This document shows positions 5,207-11,036 of a DNA stretch of 11,036 nucleotides, in pieces. The position numbers were made by a program, and so were the translations under genes. This stretch comes from Promethearchaeota archaeon (GTDB taxonomy: Archaea; Asgardarchaeota; Lokiarchaeia; Sigynarchaeales; MK-D1), in contig JAEOTN010000087.1 of NCBI GenBank assembly GCA_016839865.1, positions 1 through 11,036 on the forward strand, in the 5' to 3' direction. The notes under the pieces are model-generated. The model did not search any database. It had not been told where the DNA came from and saw only the letters and a program-made list of their open reading frames with translations. Within the stretch, counting starts at the first letter, position 1; each line of letters opens with the position of its first letter.

Positions 5207-6964
5207 TTATTTCTTCTTAATCTCACTTTCCCACAATTCTTTCATTTCTTTGGAAGTAGCCAGTAATTCTTTCAAAGTTCCAATGCTATCAATTTTCCCA
5301 TTCTTTAGTAAAATTACTTGATCTGCCTTTTGTAATACGGATTTCCTATGGGAGGATATCAAGAATGTGGAATTTTTTCGCTTAAACACTCGTCTCCAAA
5401 ATTTCTTTTCAGTGTTTACATCCAAAGCACTACTTATATCATCTAAAATAAACAATTCTGAATCGTGAATGAACATTCGTGCTGCAGCTACTCTTTGTTT
5501 TTGACCACCAGATAACTTAACTCCTTTGGGACCAATCAAAGTGTCCATTTTTTGTTCAAAATTCTGGATTTCTTTATCTATTACCGCTAACTCAAGAGCT
5601 CCTTCAATATCAATTGAATCCTCTGGTAATCCCAAAGTGATGTTTTGTTTAATATTTTCAGAAAATAAGGATGGAATCTGACTAGTATAAGAACTATGTG
5701 GAGGTTTAAAGAACCTTTGAGGATTCTTGATTTTTTCACCATTCCAATAAATATCTCCTTCAGAATCATACAATCCTTGTAAAGCTCGTAGTAATGTGGT
5801 TTTTCCAGACCCAATTCTCCCGGTTATCACATTTAAAGTTCCATTCTTCAACGAAAAGGAAATGTCCTTTATCCCATGTTTACTATTTGGGTAAGAATAA
5901 CTCAGATTATTTACTGTCAATACGTCCAATTCACTACTCATGGAGGTCAATGGTTGGATTTGGGGGAATTCTTTATCTATATAAATCTCTCCATCTTTCA
6001 CTACTGCAATAGTCTCTTTCTTCATGATATTCGCTAATCGATTATACGAGACTCCAGCTCGCTGTAAAGTCGCAATCAGGTTTCCTAACGCCCCAACAAA
6101 TCCTGTAAGCCACCCGATCAGGAAGCTGAATAAGAAAATGTTTCCTACCGTGAAATTTCCACTTCTAAGTTCAGTTCCTATCAAAAGAAACATAATCCCT
6201 ATTGATACACTGGATACAATCCCATACAATGATCTTACAGTTTGCAATAGGAACGCGTCTTTAACAGAGATCTTTTTTCGATCACTATTCAATGAATCAA
6301 AATGTTGGAGAATATTTGACTCTGAGTTTGTGACTTTGATCGAACGAATGGATGAAAAAAATTCATTAATAGCCCCAGTTACCATCCCAGTAGCTTTACG
6401 GCTTGCTTTATTTACTTCTACAATCTTCTTTTTCGCTAAAAATACAGAGATTACCAGAGCAATTAACGGGATTAAGATGAAAGCTGTGATTTTTGCATTT
6501 ATGGAGAACATTATATAAAACGCAAAAACTGCAAATATCCCAAAATTTATCATTTCGGCAAAAAAAACTCCGATTTCACCAATCGTTTCTACATCACCAC
6601 GAAATCTGCTGATTAATTCTCCTGAGCTTTCTTTAAGTGGTTCTGCACCAGGAAGTTCCATGATACCTTCAAGTAAGTTTTTCCGTAGTAGAGTGAACGA
6701 TTGCCATATATACTTCACAATAAAAAAAATGTAAATTGTTAATGCAGTCACTCGGATTACAAACGATACAGGAATGAGTGAAATCACCCCATTTATACCA
6801 AAATGAAAAAAAGAATCTGCCCCTTGCAGTTTATTGAAAACTTCTTGAATGACTAATGCGGTTCCTAGAGGTGAAATGAAAAATATTAGGTTAAAAATGA
6901 GGGTCATTACAAAAATCCAAGTTCGTGTTGAGATAAGTTTCAAAGTATTTCGTAATACACTCAT
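5207..6964 (-). CDS. ABC exporter half-transporter, subunit with LSGGQ but no catalytic glutamate
   Basis: 585 residues: an N-terminal membrane domain with about six hydrophobic segments (around 17-38, 60-84, 130-155, 158-176, 245-263, 272-296) and a C-terminal ATPase domain. Visible motifs: Walker [10 protein letters not shown] (382-390), Q-loop Q429, signature LSGGQ (484-488), Walker B FILDD (505-509), D-loop SALD and H-loop H539. The residue after Walker B is D509 where a catalytic Glu is normal, so its own ATP site is expected to be impaired. The other subunit has a good Walker B but a poor signature, so the two complete each other. Its ATG overlaps the stop of the upstream ABC gene (ATGA at 6961-6964). 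Substrate unknown; relatives export drugs, lipids or peptides. Confidence 0.9.
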   Translation of the reverse strand: MSVLRNTLKLISTRTWIFVMTLIFNLIFFISPLGTALVIQEVFNKLQGADSFFHFGINGVISLIPVSFVIRVTALTIYIFFIVKYIWQSFTLLRKNLLEGIMELPGAEPLKESSGELISRFRGDVETIGEIGVFFAEMINFGIFAVFAFYIMFSINAKITAFILIPLIALVISVFLAKKKIVEVNKASRKATGMVTGAINEFFSSIRSIKVTNSESNILQHFDSLNSDRKKISVKDAFLLQTVRSLYGIVSSVSIGIMFLLIGTELRSGNFTVGNIFLFSFLIGWLTGFVGALGNLIATLQRAGVSYNRLANIMKKETIAVVKDGEIYIDKEFPQIQPLTSMSSELDVLTVNNLSYSYPNSKHGIKDISFSLKNGTLNVITGRIGSGKTTLLRALQGLYDSEGDIYWNGEKIKNPQRFFKPPHSSYTSQIPSLFSENIKQNITLGLPEDSIDIEGALELAVIDKEIQNFEQKMDTLIGPKGVKLSGGQKQRVAAARMFIHDSELFILDDISSALDVNTEKKFWRRVFKRKNSTFLISSHRKSVLQKADQVILLKNGKIDSIGTLKELLATSKEMKELWESEIKKK

Positions 6965-8745
6965 TCCTCAGATACCTCCAATTCCAATAATCCAGTTTTA
7001 AGTAATTGAGAATATCGGGAATTCTCATCAGTTTCTAATTCGCTTCTTTTTCCTTGTTCGATTATTGTACCATCGTCGATTATCACGATTTTATCTACTT
7101 GGTTTAATGTAGATAATCTATGAGCAATAATGATCGCCGTGCGATTCTCTAGGAGTTTCTCTACTGCTTTATCTACTAAAACTTCAGTGAGGGGATCTAA
7201 TCGACTACTTGCTTCATCTAGCACTACAATCTTAGGATTCCGAAGGAAAACTCGTGTGAATGCGATTAGTTGAGCCTCTCCTGCCGAGAAACTATTACTT
7301 GCACTAATCTTGGTATCCAATCCATTTTCTAGACTTGTTAACCATGGACCTAATCCGACATTGTTTATTACATCAATTACTGCTTCATCTGAAATGTTTT
7401 GGTTAAATAAGGTGATATTGTCACGTAATGTCCCTTGGAACAATTCAACCGTTTGAGTCACCATTGCAATTTGTTTTCGGATTTCTTTCAATGGATATTC
7501 CTTGATGTTTTTCCCCCCGACCCGTATTTCTCCGTGAGTCGGATCATATAATCTGAATAATAAACGTGATATTGTTGTCTTTCCACTCCCAGTTCTCCCA
7601 ACTAGCCCGATACATGTGTTTTCTTTTATCTCCAATGTTAAATTATGCAATACAGGTTCATTTTCCTTATACTCAAAAGAAAGATTACTGAATGAAATCG
7701 CTGTAGCATGGTCAGTAAAAGCTTCTTTTCCATTATCTTCTAATCGTGTGTTAATACCGAGTAGTTCTTGAATTCGATCAATTGCTGCATCCGCTCTTTG
7801 GAGTTCTTGAATCTGAAATCCGATATTTATAATGGGATGTGTTATTAAACGCGTGTAATCAGCGATGAGGAAAATCCCACCTAAACTCAATGCTCCCGAA
7901 TCAAAAAATGGCACACCAAGGATATACACTAACGTGGTTGAAACACCGACCACAACGAAAATAATTATACGTACAATCGAGGTTTTCGTCAGTGCATTCA
8001 CCCCAACATTATATTGTTGTTTAGCTAGCTTATGGAAGCCCATCATTGTATAATTTCGAGCACCCAAAGCAAGCAAGTCTTCTTTTCCCGTGATTCTCTC
8101 TTCGATATATCCATAGGTTTCGGATGCTGCTTCTCTGACATCCATCCAGAGTTTTATAGCGGGTTTTGAAGATAACACAATAAAGTAGAATCCTATTATA
8201 GATGTGATTAAGAAGACTAGCCCAATTATCCAATTGAGCAAAAATAACCCTAGAAGGATTGAAATAATTAACAGTAAATTACGACCTAAATATAGAATTA
8301 ATGTGGAGAAGAATGTTGATAACATCAAAACATCCCCATCAATTCGTTCAACCATCGAGCCTGGCTTATGTTCATTATGAAATCGCATATCTAAATTTAA
8401 GCAATGTTCTAAGAGATCATATCGAAGTTGATTTGTTGTGGACCAAGCTAGATTCTGTCCAATATATACACCTAATATCACTAATAAATTTGCTACAACT
8501 GCAAACCCGATATAAATGATAGCCGCTATGATCAAACGGACAAGATCGACAGATTCCGCAAGAGCTGTGTCAATATATAGTTTCAAAATTTGAGGATTGA
8601 TAACAGAAAGAACTGTGCTTAGAAGAATTATCACCAGTAGGATTATAAAAGTCCGCATCTGGGGTTTTAAATACGATTTAAGTAATTTGAAATACTTACG
8701 AAAAGGAAATTTGAGATTTATCTTTAGACCACTCACAAATGTCAA
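6961..8745 (-). CDS. ABC exporter half-transporter, subunit with catalytic glutamate but degenerate signature
   Basis: 594 residues from a TTG at 8743-8745; no ATG occurs in frame between it and the upstream stop, and a GTG at codon 4 or an ATG at codon 30 are alternative starts. Codon 30 would cut into the first membrane segment region and is less likely. The membrane domain has about six hydrophobic segments (around 31-50, 70-95, 145-170, 172-192, 258-280, 287-303). ATPase motifs: Walker [10 protein letters not shown] (383-391), Q431, signature SFSAGEAQ (485-492) instead of LSGGQ, Walker B IVVLDE with E511, D-loop SRLD and H542. Together with the downstream gene this gives one complete composite ATP site (this Walker A/B plus partner LSGGQ) and one degenerate site, as in heterodimeric type IV exporters such as TM287/288 or BmrCD. 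First gene of a two-gene operon. Confidence 0.9.
   Translation of the reverse strand: MTFVSGLKINLKFPFRKYFKLLKSYLKPQMRTFIILLVIILLSTVLSVINPQILKLYIDTALAESVDLVRLIIAAIIYIGFAVVANLLVILGVYIGQNLAWSTTNQLRYDLLEHCLNLDMRFHNEHKPGSMVERIDGDVLMLSTFFSTLILYLGRNLLLIISILLGLFLLNWIIGLVFLITSIIGFYFIVLSSKPAIKLWMDVREAASETYGYIEERITGKEDLLALGARNYTMMGFHKLAKQQYNVGVNALTKTSIVRIIIFVVVGVSTTLVYILGVPFFDSGALSLGGIFLIADYTRLITHPIINIGFQIQELQRADAAIDRIQELLGINTRLEDNGKEAFTDHATAISFSNLSFEYKENEPVLHNLTLEIKENTCIGLVGRTGSGKTTISRLLFRLYDPTHGEIRVGGKNIKEYPLKEIRKQIAMVTQTVELFQGTLRDNITLFNQNISDEAVIDVINNVGLGPWLTSLENGLDTKISASNSFSAGEAQLIAFTRVFLRNPKIVVLDEASSRLDPLTEVLVDKAVEKLLENRTAIIIAHRLSTLNQVDKIVIIDDGTIIEQGKRSELETDENSRYSQLLKTGLLELEVSEE
6975..6979 (-). promoter_or_regulatory. 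Shine-Dalgarno site for the downstream ABC subunit
   Basis: On the minus strand GGAGG lies 10 bases before the ATG that overlaps the stop of the first ABC gene. Together with the ATGA overlap this predicts coupled, near equimolar synthesis of the two half-transporters. Confidence 0.65.
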
Positions 8746-8760
8746 ATTAGTATATCTTAC

Positions 8761-8767
8761 ATATAAA
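8761..8767 (-). promoter_or_regulatory. possible TATA box of the ABC exporter operon
   Basis: TTTATAT on the minus strand lies about 16-22 bases before the TTG at 8745. A start 25-30 bases downstream would fall at or just inside the annotated start, which would favour a leaderless mRNA and possibly the GTG at codon 4. A second TATA-like stretch lies closer to the gene (about 8751-8757), so the exact promoter is uncertain. Confidence 0.35.
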
Positions 8768-8871
8768 TGTTGGAGTCCTATTTATGAGTGTTTGTGAGTT
8801 ATTCCAGTGACCAAAGACTATTTAATTATGCTTCATGTACTGGTAGTAAGGAATATAGTACTTCTAAAAAT

Positions 8872-9024
8872 TCACTTACTCTTTTTCCTCTTTCTAACTT
8901 TCAACCGTATCACTGCGAATAATAATGGTAAAGCTAATTTTGATCTGAAAAAGGCAATTTTTTTCTTCGAACCAGTCATAATTTTCCCCCATTCGGTCGT
9001 AAATGCATCTCCTTTTATATTACA
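8872..9024. repeat. diverged direct repeat, left copy (partner 9918-10070)
   Basis: The DNA of the reductase remnant and the 3' end of the intact reductase form a same-orientation repeat of about 150 bp on both sides of the methyltransferase gene. Shared blocks include GCTAATTTTG, CTGAAAAAG, GAACCAGTCAT and AAATGCATCTCCTTT. The repeat is explained by gene homology, not by a mobile element. Confidence 0.8.
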
Positions 9025-9066
9025 ATTAGATTTTGAGAAGAGTTCAAAATATTGTGAGTACTTTAC
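8872..9066 (-). pseudogene. C-terminal remnant of a second geranylgeranyl-reductase-family gene
   Basis: On the minus strand an open frame ends in TGA at 8872-8874 and encodes KGDAFTTEWGKIMTGS, then KKKIAFFRSKLALPLLFAV. By hand alignment the last 50 residues match the last 50 of the reductase at 9918-11036 at 36 positions, with no gap and with the stop at the same place. Homology is clear for 8872-9024 and fades upstream; the frame meets a stop (TAA) at 9067-9069, just before the methyltransferase start. At the identical residues roughly ten codons differ synonymously, so the copy diverged as a working gene before it lost its front. There is no FAD-binding part, hence no enzyme activity is expected. 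A short expressed tail peptide cannot be excluded but has no good start. Confidence 0.85.
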
Positions 9067-9073
9067 TTAATTT

Positions 9074-9925
9074 ATGGGCAAAAAGACTCAAACTGAGATG
9101 GACGAGGATTTAACGAAAAAATTAGTGATGGTTGACGATTCATTTAGAGAAGTTATAAGACGAATCCCTCCTCAAGATAAACACGCACCGCATCCTTATT
9201 GGGTTCATAATGAGTTGATTGAACGATATTTAGTATTAAAAGATATTGATGTCAAAAAAGGAATGAAAATTTTGGACATAGGTTGTGGTGCGGATGCTCT
9301 TACATCCATCGTATTAGCTTATTTTGTAGGGGAAGAAGGAATAGTGGTGTCTGTGGATCGAGCAAGGTGGTCAAGGTTTGAAAGAATGGTTTCTTACGTC
9401 CAGTATCAAGATCGGATCATTCCATTGAAACTTGATGCTTCTGAATTACCAATACCATATCGATCGTTTGATTTAGCAGTTATAGTCCATGGAATCAGGA
9501 GTATGGGAGAAAATGAGGAAATAGAAGTTATTTTGAGAGAACTTCGACGAGTGGCATCCAAAATAATTATTGCTGAATCTTTACCAATTGCATATAATCC
9601 TGCTCAACAAGCTCATCTTGATATGTATAATCTTAGAGAACCAGTTTTTGAGGCAGTATTTGGGAAGAGAGATGATTTTAATTACCGAACAGAAGAAGAA
9701 CTTACCAAAATCGTGGAATCCAGTGGAGGAAAGAACATCAAGTCAAAGATTATTAATTTTGATCTAGCACATTATCTAGCTTTCTTTCCGAAAGAAATCA
9801 TCAAAAAAATTAAAAATGAACAATTGAGGAATAAATATCTGAAAAAATGGAGGGAAGCTTACACCCAACTGCAGGAAGTAGGAGAAGCTCATCCACCGGT
9901 TTGCATTATATCGTTTGCTATCTAA
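9074..9925 (+). CDS. class I SAM-dependent methyltransferase
   Basis: 283 residues with a Rossmann-type methyltransferase core. Motif I is MKILDIGCGADALT (64-77), the acidic residue ending strand 2 is D95 (VVSVDRARWSRFERM), D121 lies in KLDASELPIP, and strand 4 reads SFDLAVIVHGIRSMGE (131-146), followed by ELRRVASKIIIAE. The order and spacing are those of UbiE/Coq5-like or small-molecule methyltransferases. The N-terminal 60 residues and the C-terminal helical part (about 175-283) are not recognised and probably make the substrate pocket. No Shine-Dalgarno site precedes the ATG; an AT-rich stretch near 9046-9053 could be the TATA box of a leaderless mRNA. It ends convergently with the reductase gene, overlapping it by 8 bases. 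A role in lipid or quinone modification is suggested only by that neighbour. Substrate unknown. Confidence 0.85.
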   Translation: MGKKTQTEMDEDLTKKLVMVDDSFREVIRRIPPQDKHAPHPYWVHNELIERYLVLKDIDVKKGMKILDIGCGADALTSIVLAYFVGEEGIVVSVDRARWSRFERMVSYVQYQDRIIPLKLDASELPIPYRSFDLAVIVHGIRSMGENEEIEVILRELRRVASKIIIAESLPIAYNPAQQAHLDMYNLREPVFEAVFGKRDDFNYRTEEELTKIVESSGGKNIKSKIINFDLAHYLAFFPKEIIKKIKNEQLRNKYLKKWREAYTQLQEVGEAHPPVCIISFAI

Positions 9926-10070
9926 TCATGTTCTTCTTATTTCTTTTTAGTCGTATCGCTGCGATTAATAGGGGTAATGCTAATTTTGGTCTGAAAAAGC
10001 TTACTTTTTTCTTTGAACCAGTCATTATTTTACCCCATTCAGTCATAAATGCATCTCCTTTCTTATTGCA
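9918..10070. repeat. diverged direct repeat, right copy (partner 8872-9024)
   Basis: The 3' end of the intact reductase gene, homologous to the remnant on the other side of the methyltransferase. Both copies end at the equivalent stop codon position (TAG here, TGA in the left copy). Confidence 0.8.
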
Positions 10071-11036
10071 AACTTCTGCAAATGCATCGAGAAATATTGG
10101 ACGTTTCACAAACACATTGATCATTCTTTTAGACCATTTGAAGTCATTGCCGAATGACTTCATCCATTCTTTTTGATATTTTGAGAACAGTTGTTTATCG
10201 AACCGATTGGAAGACAATGCTTCTTTAGCAACATTCGCGGCAATTTCGGCAGCATCCATCGCGTATTGGATTCCTTCACCTGTTAAAGGATCTACATGTC
10301 CAGCAGCATCCCCTACAATCATTAAATTATCTCCGTAACTTGTTTGAATTCCACCAAATCGAATAGGTGCAGCTTTCATCTGTTCGAGTTTTGGATTTGG
10401 GCCTATTTTTTCGCTCATGGGGGGAAATTTCGTAATGAATTCATGATGAAACACTTTTAAATCGTCTGTTGTTGCTTTTCCTCCAGGAATGATGTAACAA
10501 CAATATCCAATATCTCCATTTGCCTGCCTAAATAATGAACAATAGCCTGGAACAAGCTTTGGGGGGTAATAACACACCCCATCGTAAGGATATTGATGAG
10601 ATCCCGCTTCAATATAAGCTCTGCTACAAATCGCTTGTGGAGGAGTCTTAACATATCCCAATGTTCTTGCTAATCGTGATGACGATCCATCTGCAATTAT
10701 CAATATCTTAGCTCTAAAGCTTCTAACATTTGATTTAGATGAAATTGTCCATTCAGAATTCTCAGGTGAAAAGACTGCATTTGATACTGAGTATTCTTCC
10801 ATTAATTCCGCTCCTTTTGTTATAGAAGCTTTGATCATCATCTCATCTAGTATTTGTCTTTTAATTGCTATTACAAGGTGACTTTGTTGGGTTGATGAAT
10901 CTCCGATATATTCAATGCCACTTGGGCTAACAAGTCCCCCAATTGCTGCCCAATGTCCTTTCCCTTCAGCAAGAACTTTTTGCATTACGCCCATACGTTC
11001 CAGATGAATTTGAGCTCTTGCAGTAATCGCATCACC
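9918..11036 (-). CDS. geranylgeranyl reductase family FAD-dependent oxidoreductase, 5' truncated by the window edge
   Basis: The frame stays open to the right edge (upstream of the ATG at 10994 it reads GDAITARAQIHLERMGV), so the gene starts outside the window and 372 residues are visible. Seen are VIADGSSSRLARTLG, the second FAD motif of this family, and IVGDAAGHVDPLTGEGIQYA, which contacts the flavin, followed by the AAEIAANVAKEAL helix. The middle segment has GVCYYPPK and GYCCYIIPGGK. The N-terminal GxGxxG dinucleotide site and the family's early motif are beyond the edge. Archaeal members saturate geranylgeranyl chains of membrane lipids; others reduce quinone or pigment side chains, so the exact substrate is open. 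The C-terminus (KKKVSFFRPKLALPLL) is basic and hydrophobic, possibly membrane-associated. It overlaps the convergent methyltransferase by 8 bases. A diverged copy of its 3' end lies at 8872-9066. Confidence 0.88.
   Translation of the reverse strand, partial: GDAITARAQIHLERMGVMQKVLAEGKGHWAAIGGLVSPSGIEYIGDSSTQQSHLVIAIKRQILDEMMIKASITKGAELMEEYSVSNAVFSPENSEWTISSKSNVRSFRAKILIIADGSSSRLARTLGYVKTPPQAICSRAYIEAGSHQYPYDGVCYYPPKLVPGYCSLFRQANGDIGYCCYIIPGGKATTDDLKVFHHEFITKFPPMSEKIGPNPKLEQMKAAPIRFGGIQTSYGDNLMIVGDAAGHVDPLTGEGIQYAMDAAEIAANVAKEALSSNRFDKQLFSKYQKEWMKSFGNDFKWSKRMINVFVKRPIFLDAFAEVCNKKGDAFMTEWGKIMTGSKKKVSFFRPKLALPLLIAAIRLKRNKKNMIR

Noticed and set aside
6024..6518. Plus-strand ORF of 164 aa opposite the ABC exporter
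   Set aside because: It is antisense to the membrane domain of a clear ABC subunit, shows no family features and has no promoter or Shine-Dalgarno site of its own.
8807..9070. Plus-strand ORF of 87 aa and the similar plus-strand ORF at 9847-10176
   Set aside because: Both are shadows of the minus-strand reductase end and its remnant; their resemblance to each other follows from that homology.
8872..10070. Direct repeats flanking the methyltransferase as ends of a mobile element
   Set aside because: The repeats are homologous coding ends of a reductase family, have no inverted termini, and no transposase or integrase lies between them.

Overview
The window looks archaeal, most likely from an Asgard (Lokiarchaeia-like) genome. 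It is AT-rich. It has a geranylgeranyl-reductase-family gene typical of archaeal lipid metabolism and a thiolase/DUF35 cluster. Promoters look TATA-like, and the genes that lead transcription units lack an evident Shine-Dalgarno site. It also has a selenoprotein gene followed by an RNA element of the eukaryote-like type reported for Lokiarchaeota. The taxonomic call is an inference; there is no rRNA or other marker in the window.

Layout. (1) Bases 1-905, plus strand: the 3' part of an Asp-box (BNR) beta-propeller gene that runs off the left edge. (2) Bases 906-1351: sparse DNA with two weak small-ORF candidates. (3) Bases 1352-1567, plus strand: a 72-codon frame interrupted only by four TGA codons. 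It reads as a small zinc-ribbon-like protein of the GDCCVxC type, with three TGAs at or beside family cysteine positions and a fourth two codons away. About ten bases after the true TAA stop lies a hairpin (core 1577-1614) with a UGA/GA quartet, an 8-bp helix and an unpaired AAA 11 nt after the UGA, which is the layout of a eukaryotic SECIS. This gene would be missed by ordinary gene calling and is the main discovery of the window.

(4) Bases 1776-5170, plus strand: a tight four-gene operon, thiolase-like A, thiolase-like B, DUF35 A, DUF35 B. The last three starts have strong Shine-Dalgarno sites inside the 3' end of the preceding gene. The two thiolase-fold proteins are diverged: one keeps a candidate nucleophilic cysteine, the other does not, and both lack the usual histidines. 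They probably form one hetero-oligomeric acyl-CoA enzyme with the two zinc-ribbon/OB-fold partners. A poly-T terminator follows.

(5) Bases 5207-8745, minus strand: two overlapping ABC exporter half-transporters whose nucleotide-site defects are complementary, as expected for a heterodimeric exporter with one catalytic and one degenerate ATP site. (6) Bases 8872-11036: an orphan C-terminal fragment of a geranylgeranyl reductase (minus), a class I SAM methyltransferase (plus), and a second, apparently functional reductase of the same family (minus, cut by the right edge). The fragment and the intact gene end form a diverged direct repeat flanking the methyltransferase, which suggests loss or replacement of most of a second reductase gene.
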